From Mariniphaga sp. (GTDB lineage Bacteria > Bacteroidota > Bacteroidia > Bacteroidales > Prolixibacteraceae): DNA of 42,132 bases. A program made the position numbers and the translations under genes. The stretch is taken from assembly GCA_025355585.1 (NCBI GenBank), contig JANXZJ010000013.1, positions 1 to 42,132 of the forward strand, read 5' to 3'. Of this stretch, positions 18,751 through 27,493 are shown one piece after another. Position 1 is the stretch's first letter, and each line of letters begins with the position of its first letter. The notes under the pieces are model-generated. The model saw only the letters and a list, made by a program, of their open reading frames with translations, was not told where the DNA came from and did not search any database.

Positions 18751-19641
18751 ATGGTAAAAGAGAAAAAAAGAGTTGCTTTAATATCTGTATTTGCAGCTAT
18801 ATTTCTAACCGGATCAAAGCTGGCTATTGGAATATTAACAGGTAGTTTGGGCATTTTATCCGAGGCATTGCATTCCGGTCTCGACTTCGTGGCGGCTGTT
18901 ATTACCTATCTTTCAGTTAGTGTTTCCGACAAACCTGCTGACAAAAACCACAACTTTGGACATGGAAAGATTGAAAATCTCTCTGCATTGATTGAAACCA
19001 TTCTGTTGCTGATTACCTGCGTGTGGATCATCTATGAAGCAGTAAGCCGGCTTGTTTCGGGCAATACAGATATTAAGGTAAATGTGTGGAGTTATATCGT
19101 TGTCATCAGTTCAATAATTATCGACATTAATCGCTCACGGATGTTGTCCAAAGCGGCTAAAAAACATAACAGTCAGGCACTCGAAGCAGATGCCCTGCAC
19201 TTCGCGACCGATATCTGGAGTTCGGCGGTCGTACTTTTTGGTCTTATTTGTGCAAATTTTGGGTTCTTTTTTGCCGATTCTGTAGCTGCATTAGGGGTGG
19301 CTGTGATTGTTTTATGCGTGTCGTATAAGCTCGGAAAAAAATCAATAGATGTTTTGCTCGATAAAGCACCACAGGAAACGATTGATCTTGTAGAGAAAAC
19401 GTTAGCCAGCTTTGAGGAAGTAAGAGATTTCCACAGTTTAAAAGTTCGGACAGCTGGTGCAGACTCCTTTATTAAGCTTAATATTCATCTTGAACCTGAA
19501 ATGAGTCTTCGGCAGGTACATGAATTATGCCGTAAAATTGAGAAGGAATTAAATGCATTAATACCCAGAAGTGAGGTCTATATTCTTGCTGAACCTCATG
19601 TTATTGTCCATATTCAAACAGCGGATAAAGAAATCTTATAA
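18751..19641 (+). CDS. Cation diffusion facilitator family transporter
   Basis: Encodes 296 residues from the ATG at 18751 (MVKEKKRVALISVF). A GTG six codons earlier is in frame but less likely. Six membrane helices span about 10-200, with metal-site motifs of the family: HSGLDFVAAV in helix 2, the cytoplasmic HNFGHGKIENLSALIET, and EADALHFATDIWSS in helix 5. A cytoplasmic ferredoxin-like domain follows (about 205-296). It exports divalent cations such as Zn or Fe in exchange for protons. The metal is not certain: helix 2 has HxxxD and helix 5 HxxxD, an arrangement found in zinc exporters. Followed closely by two small membrane-protein genes. Confidence 0.93.
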   Translation: MVKEKKRVALISVFAAIFLTGSKLAIGILTGSLGILSEALHSGLDFVAAVITYLSVSVSDKPADKNHNFGHGKIENLSALIETILLLITCVWIIYEAVSRLVSGNTDIKVNVWSYIVVISSIIIDINRSRMLSKAAKKHNSQALEADALHFATDIWSSAVVLFGLICANFGFFFADSVAALGVAVIVLCVSYKLGKKSIDVLLDKAPQETIDLVEKTLASFEEVRDFHSLKVRTAGADSFIKLNIHLEPEMSLRQVHELCRKIEKELNALIPRSEVYILAEPHVIVHIQTADKEIL

Positions 19642-19651
19642 TACATTAAAA

Positions 19652-19885
19652 ATGAACAAAAAAATATATTGGAACAGATTGATACGACGTATCAGCACCG
19701 TTTTATTACTGATTACCTTCCTGGTGCAGATAGTTGCTGTCGTATTGATAGATGCAGACATTGGAGAATTCGAAATGGAAGAATTTCATCCTATAAGTGG
19801 ATTTGCATTTTTTGGTGCGATACTAATCCATTTACTGATAGTACGTAAAAGTCTAAAAAGTATATTAATTTCTAAAACACAATAA
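19652..19885 (+). CDS. Small two-helix membrane protein
   Basis: Encodes 77 residues from the ATG at 19652 (MNKKIYWNRLIRRIS), 10 bp after the transporter's stop. A longer in-frame extension would overlap the transporter and is rejected. Two helices: STVLLLITFLVQIVAVVLI and HPISGFAFFGAILIHLLIV, each starting or ending near a histidine in the second helix, which resembles small DUF4405-like or cytochrome-b-like membrane proteins. Function unknown. Likely in one operon with the genes on either side. Confidence 0.6.
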   Translation: MNKKIYWNRLIRRISTVLLLITFLVQIVAVVLIDADIGEFEMEEFHPISGFAFFGAILIHLLIVRKSLKSILISKTQ

Positions 19886-19887
19886 TC

Positions 19888-20238
19888 ATGGGACTTGAAG
19901 AATTTTTTGACCAGGACAGCAGACGCGGCAGGCAGAATAATGAAAATCATTACAGACAAGACGATCCTTATCGGAATGATGATCACTACAGGCAAAATGA
20001 GTATTCTCAATCGTCTCATTCTTATGAACCTCAGAATGATATGAAGCAGCAATTTCTGAATAAGATCAGAGACAATCCACAATTGAAAATTTTGTTAATT
20101 GTCGGAGTAATTATTGTTTTGATCATTATAGTGGTGGTTGTCATATTTTTAATTCCATTTATATTGAAACTCCTTGGTTATGTAGGTGATAATGGAATTC
20201 AAGGTGTAATAAATACCATTTGGAAAGGAGCGAAGTAA
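19888..20238 (+). CDS. Small membrane protein with a charged N-terminal tail
   Basis: Encodes 116 residues and starts 2 bp after the preceding stop. Residues 1-60 are very polar (Asn, Gln, Asp, Arg, Tyr, His: NENHYRQDDPYRNDDHYRQN), then one very hydrophobic helix at about 70-96 (ILLIVGVIIVLIIIVVVVIF), then a short tail. Not recognised. It is the last gene of the transporter unit, being followed by a terminator-like hairpin. Membrane location is clear; role is not. Confidence 0.65.
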   Translation: MGLEEFFDQDSRRGRQNNENHYRQDDPYRNDDHYRQNEYSQSSHSYEPQNDMKQQFLNKIRDNPQLKILLIVGVIIVLIIIVVVVIFLIPFILKLLGYVGDNGIQGVINTIWKGAK

Positions 20239-20240
20239 CC

Positions 20241-20290
20241 ATTGCCCATAACTGTCACACGTTAGGTGATGGTTATGGGCAATATTTAAT
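20241..20290 (+). terminator. Hairpin after the cation-transporter unit
   Basis: Arms ATTGCCCATAAC (20241-20252) and GTTATGGGCAAT (20272-20283) match perfectly over 12 bp, with four more inner pairs; an AT-rich tail follows. The remaining sequence to 20570 (about 290 bp) shows no coding frame or other element I can support. Confidence 0.6.
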
Positions 20291-20570
20291 ATAATAATTA
20301 ATTTTAAATCTTAAATTTCTCCTTTCTCCGGAATGATGGAAGTTACAGCACAATTAAAGGTACCTACTCATAACGAACCAAAACAAATTTGGTATAACCG
20401 ACCGATTATCTGGTGGATGATTTGAACAAAATATGGCATTGAATGTTATAATAATAATTTAATACATAAAATGAATGATTAAATTAATTTGATGCCACTT
20501 CTTTGCCTGATTTTTTCGTACAATCATTTATTTTATTTATTTTTGATACCAACCACTAAATATTTAAATC

Positions 20571-20999
20571 ATGATTTCCACAACCCACTTTCACCCAATG
20601 TTGGTGCACTTTCCTATCGCATTAGTAGTTTTTGGATTCATTGCCGAGATTGCTGCCTTGTATTTTAAGAAAGAGATCTATTTATCGAGGATGGGTTTTA
20701 TCTTGTTAATAATTGGTACACTCTCAGCGCTTGCAGCCTGGCTCACTGGTACTTTATTCACCTCCGAAATGGCGGGTGCTGCCGGCGAAATAAAAGGGAC
20801 ACACGAACTGTTCGCCGGGATAACTTTGGGGACTCTACTGGCAACCTCAATTCTACGCATCCTGCTTCAGACTAAAAAGGATGAAAGTGTTGCTTTTAAA
20901 CGAGTTGCCTTTGTATTGTATGGTTGTGCAGCTATTTCTGTTAGCATTACAGGGTTTTATGGAGGAACGCTCGTATATAATTATATGATGTCACTTTAG
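20571..20999 (+). CDS. DUF2231 membrane protein
   Basis: Encodes 142 residues with four membrane helices. The start STTHFHPMLVHFPIALVVFG, with several histidines at the edge of the first helix, and the later HELFAGITLGTLL are typical of DUF2231. The family is linked to heme- or metal-containing membrane proteins but has no proven function. It is flanked by 332 bp upstream and 271 bp downstream that hold no other gene, so it is probably transcribed on its own. Confidence 0.86.
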   Translation: MISTTHFHPMLVHFPIALVVFGFIAEIAALYFKKEIYLSRMGFILLIIGTLSALAAWLTGTLFTSEMAGAAGEIKGTHELFAGITLGTLLATSILRILLQTKKDESVAFKRVAFVLYGCAAISVSITGFYGGTLVYNYMMSL

Positions 21000-21270
21000 T
21001 CGGTTCTGCAACGATATTTATAAATGAAATAGTATATCGGTTTATAGGTCATTTAGAATTGGTTCTGAACTTCAAGATGTTATCCGCAGTTAACCAGAAG
21101 TCAATTATTTTGGCTGATTATTGTCTTTAATCGGGTTTATAAAGTGGCAGATTTTTTCTGGCAGAGGTACGCCAAAAGAAATTGACCAGCAATAAAAAGC
21201 CGAAAATTTCATATTCCCAACATTTAATGATACAGTTCCTTAATTTTATAACTTTAACACAATTAGCACC

Positions 21271-21882
21271 ATGAGAAACATTTTATTATTTGCATTTGTA
21301 TGCATGATTGCATTTGCGGGCTGCAACCAGCCAAAGCCGGTTAAAACAGTTGAAAACCTTAAAGCCGGGATTAAAGGTGAAACGACAGCGAGCGCCAAGT
21401 ATGCCGCTTTTGCTGTGAAAGCAAGGGAAGAAGGCAACGATACGATTGCCAAACTATTTGATGCTGCTTCCAAAGCCGAATCAATTCATGCTACGAACCA
21501 CAAAAAGGTATTGGAAGGATTAGGCGAAAAGATGGACGATTTTAAACCTGAATTTGAGGTAAAAACAACTGCAGAAAATCTTCAGGCGGCTATTGAAGGT
21601 GAAACTTACGAAGCAACAACCATGTATCCTCAGTTCCTTGCTGATGCGAAAACAGAAAAAGTAGAAAAAGCAACGAAATCGTTTACTTGGGCTTTTGACA
21701 CTGAAAAGAAACATGCTGCATTCTACCAAAAAGCGCTTGATGCCTTAAAGGTAAATGCTGAAAACAAATTAGCTTTTGAATATGCTGTTTGTCCGGTATG
21801 TGGAAATACCTATGAGAAAGCCACATTGGATAAAAAATGTGCCTTCTGCCAAACGGGTGAAGAAAAGTTTATCATTATCTAA
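21271..21882 (+). CDS. Rubrerythrin-family lipoprotein
   Basis: Encodes 203 residues. The N-terminus is a lipoprotein signal (LLFAFVCMIAFAGCNQPK, lipid-cysteine near residue 18). The ferritin-like four-helix region (about 25-165) holds the di-iron ligands: GETTASAKY, AESIHATNH, GETYEATTMY and DTEKKHAAFY, each Glu or Glu-x-x-His as expected. The C-terminus has a rubredoxin-like Cys pair set (CPVCGNTYEKATLDKKCAFC). Rubrerythrins reduce peroxide using electrons from rubredoxin; most are cytoplasmic, so the export signal is notable. It converges with the GH105 gene across a shared terminator. Confidence 0.9.
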   Translation: MRNILLFAFVCMIAFAGCNQPKPVKTVENLKAGIKGETTASAKYAAFAVKAREEGNDTIAKLFDAASKAESIHATNHKKVLEGLGEKMDDFKPEFEVKTTAENLQAAIEGETYEATTMYPQFLADAKTEKVEKATKSFTWAFDTEKKHAAFYQKALDALKVNAENKLAFEYAVCPVCGNTYEKATLDKKCAFCQTGEEKFIII

Positions 21883-21885
21883 AGA

Positions 21886-21924
21886 AAATTAAAGGGGAGC
21901 AAAAAGTTCCCCTTTAATTTTTTT
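21886..21924 (+). terminator. Strong intrinsic terminator after the rubrerythrin gene
   Basis: A 13-bp perfect stem (AAATTAAAGGGGA / TCCCCTTTAATTT) with a 9-base loop and a following T-run. Because the left arm opens with A-rich sequence it could also stop transcripts from the convergent GH105 gene. Confidence 0.85.
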
Positions 21925-21996
21925 CCTGCATCAAAAAAAATCGGTCTCTGTAGTTATTAACCATATTTTAAGGACCAAATCGGGTTGGGTAAATGC

Positions 21997-23130
21997 TTAT
22001 TTACAAAGCTTGTAAACTTCACTTCCAGCCAACAGAAAACATCCGAGTCCATAGTCTTCAAAATTAGGTATGCGGTCGTAACTTACAGGCTGACTATCTG
22101 AAGGTTGTTTTCCGGTACCCTGCACAAAACCTAAGAATCCATTGGTATGAACCGATTCTCTGGACATTCCACTCCAGGCTTTTTTAATCACCGGCAGGTA
22201 TTTCTTTTTACTTAGAATACCGTGATTGACTCCCCATGCCATGCCATAAGTAAACAATGCGGTGCCGCTTAATTCCTTGCCTCCAAAGTTATTGGGATCG
22301 TGAAGACTGGCATTCCAGAAACCATCCTTCCGCTGAATCGGAATTAACGCTTCAACCATTTGCTCCAGTGTTTTTTGATATTCATCGCGGTGCGGTGCAT
22401 CTTTGGGCATAATTTCCAAAACACGAACAAGCGCGGCTACTACCCAGCCGTTTCCGCGCGACCAGTAACAATCTTCTCCGTTAGGCTCTTTGTAAGGTGG
22501 GACGAAATCTTTGTCGCGCCACCATAAATGATCCTTCGGATTGTATAATCCATTGCCCCCCTGAACGGTCTTGCTATGCATGTACATTTCGTACATCCGC
22601 TCGTAATATTGGTTATCGTTATATAAAACACCGAGTTGCGCATAAACAGGCATTGCCATTTGCAAGGCATCAATCCAGTTCCAGTCGTCAATTTTTGACG
22701 ATTCAAGCATTAAATCGATGGATGCCTTGAGGTCTTTTATCCGTTCAGGTTTTTTGTCGATCCTATATAAATCCACATATGTCTGACCACAGCATTGATT
22801 GTCTGCATTGCGTGTCTGGGTACCGCCATTCAGTCCCCATTGGTGCGACTCGCCCCAGCTTACTGCATAGTCGTAATAAGTCTTATCCGGATTGAGTTGG
22901 TACAATGCCATTAATCCTTCATAGTAAACTGCTCTTGTCCATATGTGGCTTGGCCGTGTCTTGTCATTTACTATGACCATTCCCGGATCGGGCCACTTGT
23001 TCATAAAGTAGGCATTGGTAAGTATCATTTGGTTCAACACATCCTTTTTAGATGGAAGTTTCTGAGCCAATGCTGAACTGAAAATAAAAGTCAGAACCAG
23101 CAGGAGGGTGGTAATTTTTGTGGTCTTCAT
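21997..23130 (-). CDS. GH105 unsaturated rhamnogalacturonyl hydrolase-like enzyme (secreted)
   Basis: Encodes 377 residues with a signal peptide (LLLVLTFIFSSALAQ). Family motifs include IWTRAVYYEGLMALYQL, DDWNWIDALQMAMPVYAQLG with the catalytic-type Asp, CYWSRGNGWVVAALVRVLE and ELSGTALFTYGMAWG. It is closer in layout to YteR/YesR-type rhamnogalacturonyl hydrolases than the first GH105 of the window. The C-terminus GLGCFLLAGSEVYKL is a family ending also seen in the neighbouring fragment. It lies 11 bp downstream of a decayed GH105 copy and at the end of the rhamnosidase block, which suits trimming of rhamnose- and uronate-containing oligosaccharides. Confidence 0.9.
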   Translation of the reverse strand: MKTTKITTLLLVLTFIFSSALAQKLPSKKDVLNQMILTNAYFMNKWPDPGMVIVNDKTRPSHIWTRAVYYEGLMALYQLNPDKTYYDYAVSWGESHQWGLNGGTQTRNADNQCCGQTYVDLYRIDKKPERIKDLKASIDLMLESSKIDDWNWIDALQMAMPVYAQLGVLYNDNQYYERMYEMYMHSKTVQGGNGLYNPKDHLWWRDKDFVPPYKEPNGEDCYWSRGNGWVVAALVRVLEIMPKDAPHRDEYQKTLEQMVEALIPIQRKDGFWNASLHDPNNFGGKELSGTALFTYGMAWGVNHGILSKKKYLPVIKKAWSGMSRESVHTNGFLGFVQGTGKQPSDSQPVSYDRIPNFEDYGLGCFLLAGSEVYKLCK

Positions 23131-23141
23131 ATCAAATTGAT

Positions 23142-23639
23142 TTACTTGTATAATTGCAGTGCACTATTGTTAATTTCTATTTTGTGGGTTTTGATGAGTT
23201 GAATCATTTCTGCACCAGCCAAAAACACAGGCCCATAGCCATGTGCAGCATAAACATTCACCGGAGGGTAAGGTTCCAACACAAGTTCCTTCGACCTCAC
23301 CTTTTTCGTTTACCCAACTTGCGACGCATTCCATGTCAGGCAAACCATCGGAACATAAACTGAACCATCGACATAACCTTTGTTGATGGCCCGGGCGATG
23401 GAATAGGTATAAATGGAAGTTGCCGAAGTTTCACGATACGAGTCGTTGCGGTCGATCAACTGGTGCCAAAAACCAGTAATGGCATAGTTACTTGCTAGCC
23501 CACTAATATGTTTCCGAAGCAAATCAAGCACTTTTGCGCGACCCTGATGATTCTCAGGAAGGGCTTCCGACAGTCCAACCATTGTCATCACTGCCCGGCC
23601 GTTTGCGTGTGCCCAATGAAATTGCGGATGTTCATCCAT
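23142..23639 (-). pseudogene. Decayed C-terminal half of a GH105 gene
   Basis: The frame beginning at 23639 reads DEHPQFHWAHANGRAVMTMV and ETSATSIYTYSIARAIN, equivalent to the SWGRGNGW and ETSGTAMFTYA regions of intact GH105 enzymes. It then meets a stop, but the family sequence continues in a second frame (VASWVNEKGEVEGTCVGT) and again in a third (AAHGYGPVFLAGAEMIQL) to a stop at 23142. So it has two frameshifts and lacks about the first 200 residues, including the catalytic-type Asp. The conserved WGRGNGW is also degraded to WAHANGR. This is a broken gene remnant, not a short functional protein. Confidence 0.86.
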
Positions 23640-23734
23640 ACTAAAATTGTGCTGAAGTTATTTTGCTAATTTGTTTGTTTTTAAATGGCTAACAGTCTTT
23701 TATCGGGATATTTTTTAATGGGAGCCAGATTAGT

Positions 23735-26533
23735 TCATTTAACAGTCAAAACAGGTGTGACATTTACTGGTCCAAGCAAACCCGACGGCATCGGCTTCCA
23801 ACCTGAAGCATCAAAAGGTTTGTAGTCGATATTCACAAAATTTATTTCGTGATAATTACGCCACTGGACTTTATTCTGATCCATTTGACGGATTCGGTTG
23901 GCCATCAGGTTGGCAACTTCTATTTCGATGGAGTTGATTCCGGGATGAAGGAATTTCCCTATCCTTGTTGTAAACGGAATACTCCATAAAATTCCGGCAT
24001 CCTTGCCGTTTATCCAAACCTGTGCACTTTCGCAGACCTTTCCTAAATCGAGCAAATATTCACCTGCTAAAATTTCAGGCAATTCGAATGTAGTTGTATA
24101 TCTTGCAGATCCTGAGAAGTTCTGCGCGGCCACGTCAGGCAAATCGGTCCATGAAACCAACTGGCGGATTTCTGTTGAAGCGGGAATTACTTCCCCTCCC
24201 CTGGTAAAGGTCAATTTCCAGGGACCATTTAATACAACTGGTGATTGTAATTTGTCAAAATATTTCCAGTTTTTAGCCTTCATTTTTTGTTCCGAAACCA
24301 ATACAAACATCGCTTCTCCCGGCCGTAACTGAATGCGTACTTTATTTCCTTCCTTTTGGGCGATTCCTGAAGATCCGCTTTGCGGATCGAGTAACAGGAA
24401 TGAGTTGCCTACCGCATTTAAGTCCAGAAAGCGGTCAATTGTCCCGGAAGCATGGTTTACCAGGTAATAATAAATGCCCTGAGCATCTTTCCGTCGTATA
24501 TATTTTAGCCCGCAATCAACCAGTGTTTCGCGCGAAATATTTTTCATTTCCAACGCAGACTGAACCCGGCCGGCCAATACAATTTCTCCTTTACCGGTTT
24601 TTGCGATTTTTATCTTTTCAGGAAGCTCTTTAAACTGAAGACTATTCAGCAAGTCCTTGTTCTGTTTACGCCTGAATTCAAGATTAGACAATCCTGGAAC
24701 ATCTTCCGGAAATTGCTGAAAAACCACCAGAGCTCCCTGTTGGGCCAAATCGAAAATGCGCTTAAGCGTGGATCCCGGAATGTATTGGCAGGACGGAATC
24801 ACCAGGGTGCGGTAAACACTTCCTGATTTTGTGACTAACTGACCATTTTTTACCGATATTTCATTGAGTAGCCGATCAGATGCAAAATCGAGCGAATAGC
24901 CCTCTTTCATCCATTCCTTCACATCCTTATAAAAAGGACTTGGGTATAGCCATCGGTCGATGGAATGAATAGTTAGCTGTAAATCAGTATTTTCTGGTTT
25001 CATCCAAACGTCGTAAACCGGCCAGTAAACCAACAAATCGTTTTGTGGCACACCGCTTTGAAGAACCGACTGACAACGGGTAATGTAATTATTCAGTCCG
25101 TTGAGGTGCGGCCAAAAACTATTCGACGGGGAGAAATTAACCGATGCATAGAAAAGCCATCCCGGCCACGCAACATCGGCAGGCGAATAGGCCGTACCAT
25201 GGTAAAAAACGTGATTCACACCTGAAAGGAAAGCCTGTTCTACTTCAGGTTTACATTGCGACAAAGACACCCGAAAATGTTCGGCAAGCCATGTAAAAGT
25301 TTCGCACGATGTTAATTTTTTGCCCGAAACATTTGCTGCTGAAGAAGCAAATTTGAGCATGACCGGATCGGGATCGACGTTGCGGATATCGCTACTGTCG
25401 CGGCGCAGTCCGGGTATGGCAAAATAGCTTGATCCAAAAGTTTCGCACTCAGGAATGTCAACAGATGCATAGATATCGAGCAGATTGCCAGGTGAACCGT
25501 GCGCCTGATTGCGGGTTAGGCTGCCTTTGTTATTTGCCCATTTCGTCCAGTGTTGCGTAAAATTTTCGAGTAAAAGGTCTGAAATGGTTTCGCGGTAATC
25601 GCATTGTACGCGTCGCGAAATGTCGGAAGATGGTGTTTTTTCAGTCAGTTCGCGCAGGTAAGGTTGCAATGAATATCCCCGTCGTCGCTGAAATTCATTG
25701 ATTAAAGACGGCGTCCAGTTGGTTCCGTAAACTTCGTAGCTATCGTTAAAAAATGACCTTACTCCGTGGTTCGACTTCAGAAAGGCAGAATCGAACCGGG
25801 ACAGGTAAATATCGAGTGCTTCTTTCGAAAAATGATCGAGTGTCAAACCTTCTGCTCCGGGTGCAGCACGTTTCACTTTTTGTAAGGTCTTTCCGCAAAA
25901 AGCAGCATATATATCCCAGTCATTGGCTTCGGCAACCCAATTGAGTGTTCCGCTGGCATCAACAAAAGCAGTCAGGTCTTTTACTTTTCCGTCAGGACTA
26001 TAGGCCGTTACTGCATCAATTTTTGCCCCGGCGTCTATTTGCTCCTTATCCGTAGCGACAATTTTTTCGTCCAGCTTTTCTCCTTTTGGAAGTGAATATT
26101 TTTGAATGATCAGTTTCGAAGCCGCAGCCGGCAGACTTATCTGCGGCCCGCCAAAAGGCCAGCCAGTTCCTGTATTTATATCCACTCCCATTCCGTTTTT
26201 TCCGGTTTCGCGCACTGAAACATCCAATGCTTTCATCCATTCCGGCGAAAGATATTTGAGGTATTGGGCTTCGTAACCAACAGCACCATAAATAGGTGTA
26301 ATCTCCATACCACCAAAACCAGCTTTCCCGTATTCAGAAATCAGGGTTGAAAGATTTGATTCATTAACGGCACTTCCCATCCACCACCAACGCGTCCAGG
26401 GTTTTGTTTCCCTGGTGATTTGAGGCCAGCCAGGTTGAGAACTTTCTTGCTGACTTTTGCACGGAGTGTAGAAAAGCATTGTCAGCGCAATAAGCATCCA
26501 GGTAAACACTCGATTTCTTAAGTTAATAATCAT
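23735..26533 (-). CDS. GH106 alpha-L-rhamnosidase-like enzyme (secreted)
   Basis: Encodes 932 residues. A signal peptide covers about 1-28 (WMLIALTMLFYTPCKSQ). The GH106 start PWTRWWWMGSAVNESNLSTL and MGVDINTGTGWPFGGPQI are clear family marks; the catalytic barrel takes up the first two thirds, with SYEVYGTNWTP and SCETFTWLAEHF along it. The C-terminal about 150 residues form a galactose-binding-like beta-sandwich (GKVCESAQVWINGKDAGILW). GH106 enzymes remove terminal L-rhamnose, for example from rhamnogalacturonans. Lies 90 bp after the ROK kinase gene. Specificity is inferred only from family. Confidence 0.9.
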   Translation of the reverse strand: MIINLRNRVFTWMLIALTMLFYTPCKSQQESSQPGWPQITRETKPWTRWWWMGSAVNESNLSTLISEYGKAGFGGMEITPIYGAVGYEAQYLKYLSPEWMKALDVSVRETGKNGMGVDINTGTGWPFGGPQISLPAAASKLIIQKYSLPKGEKLDEKIVATDKEQIDAGAKIDAVTAYSPDGKVKDLTAFVDASGTLNWVAEANDWDIYAAFCGKTLQKVKRAAPGAEGLTLDHFSKEALDIYLSRFDSAFLKSNHGVRSFFNDSYEVYGTNWTPSLINEFQRRRGYSLQPYLRELTEKTPSSDISRRVQCDYRETISDLLLENFTQHWTKWANNKGSLTRNQAHGSPGNLLDIYASVDIPECETFGSSYFAIPGLRRDSSDIRNVDPDPVMLKFASSAANVSGKKLTSCETFTWLAEHFRVSLSQCKPEVEQAFLSGVNHVFYHGTAYSPADVAWPGWLFYASVNFSPSNSFWPHLNGLNNYITRCQSVLQSGVPQNDLLVYWPVYDVWMKPENTDLQLTIHSIDRWLYPSPFYKDVKEWMKEGYSLDFASDRLLNEISVKNGQLVTKSGSVYRTLVIPSCQYIPGSTLKRIFDLAQQGALVVFQQFPEDVPGLSNLEFRRKQNKDLLNSLQFKELPEKIKIAKTGKGEIVLAGRVQSALEMKNISRETLVDCGLKYIRRKDAQGIYYYLVNHASGTIDRFLDLNAVGNSFLLLDPQSGSSGIAQKEGNKVRIQLRPGEAMFVLVSEQKMKAKNWKYFDKLQSPVVLNGPWKLTFTRGGEVIPASTEIRQLVSWTDLPDVAAQNFSGSARYTTTFELPEILAGEYLLDLGKVCESAQVWINGKDAGILWSIPFTTRIGKFLHPGINSIEIEVANLMANRIRQMDQNKVQWRNYHEINFVNIDYKPFDASGWKPMPSGLLGPVNVTPVLTVK

Positions 26534-26623
26534 GGTGGTAAGTGAGTAAAAGCTTGATGTTCTTTCTATTCAATAATTAACCTTTAAGCTGATCTGATTT
26601 TATGTAACGTACCGGAGGAATTT

Positions 26624-27481
26624 TCACGAATGATCGCTGTTCAGATAGAGCGCTGCAGCCCCATAAATAGCGGAATGCTCCAACTCCGATATTTCAATTT
26701 TTAGATTGGTCAATACACTGGGGTAATCAAAATCCTTGATGGCATCGAGCATTGCAGGTTTGAATAAATCAAACGCTTTTGTGAGAGAACCTCCAAGGAT
26801 AATTATTTCAGGATCATAAGCATATAAAATTGATTTGATGGCTTGCCCAAGGTGGAAACCAAATTCGGCATACAGTTGAATTGCTTCCTGATCGCCTGAA
26901 AGTGCCCGAATATTTGTTTCAATTGCAGAAGCAGATTTCTCTTCCGAAAAGAATTGTCCGCTGCAGTAATGCTCGAAATTACTGTTCAGATAAGGGATGT
27001 TTCCAAACTCACCTGCACAGCAGTTTTTTCCCTCATATAATTTGCCATTAAAGATGAGTCCGCTACCCATCCCTGTACCAATTGTCAGGCCGACAATACT
27101 CTTGCAGGACCTTGCTTTCCCATAGTATTTTTCACCTAATGCAAAGCAATTGGCATCGTTATTGACATAAACCGGTACTTTGTAGCGACTCTCCAGCAGA
27201 TCTTTCAAAGGAACGACTTTCCATGAGGGAATATTAACAACATCGTAAACGATCCCTTTTTCGATGTCGACAACTGAAGGAACGCCAATACCTATACTTT
27301 TTGTATCTTCATCGAAGCAGTTGTCGATCACCGCATACAGCTTTTCCAATACTTCAGATTGAGAGCCAGAAGCTGGTGTGGGTTCCTTGGCAAGCAGAAT
27401 GATTTTATCGGCAACGACCTTTCCTGCACGAATATTCGTGCCACCCAGGTCGACACCAATAATATTCCCGATATTTTTCAC
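26624..27481 (-). CDS. ROK-family sugar kinase
   Basis: Encodes 285 residues. The phosphate-binding start IIGVDLGGTNIRAGKV and the catalytic segment VNNDANCFALGEKYYG are present, as is TIGTGMGSGLIFNGKLY. The zinc site of most ROK proteins is missing: the usual GEFGH reads GEFGNIP and the CxCG cysteine cluster is reduced to HYCSGQF. The enzyme is cytoplasmic and phosphorylates a hexose such as glucose, mannose or an N-acyl sugar. Lying 12 bp after the GH125 gene suggests it acts on a sugar released there, with mannose the simplest candidate. It has no N-terminal helix-turn-helix, so it is a kinase and not a repressor. Confidence 0.93.
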   Translation of the reverse strand: MKNIGNIIGVDLGGTNIRAGKVVADKIILLAKEPTPASGSQSEVLEKLYAVIDNCFDEDTKSIGIGVPSVVDIEKGIVYDVVNIPSWKVVPLKDLLESRYKVPVYVNNDANCFALGEKYYGKARSCKSIVGLTIGTGMGSGLIFNGKLYEGKNCCAGEFGNIPYLNSNFEHYCSGQFFSEEKSASAIETNIRALSGDQEAIQLYAEFGFHLGQAIKSILYAYDPEIIILGGSLTKAFDLFKPAMLDAIKDFDYPSVLTNLKIEISELEHSAIYGAAALYLNSDHS

Positions 27482-27493
27482 AATATCAATTGT

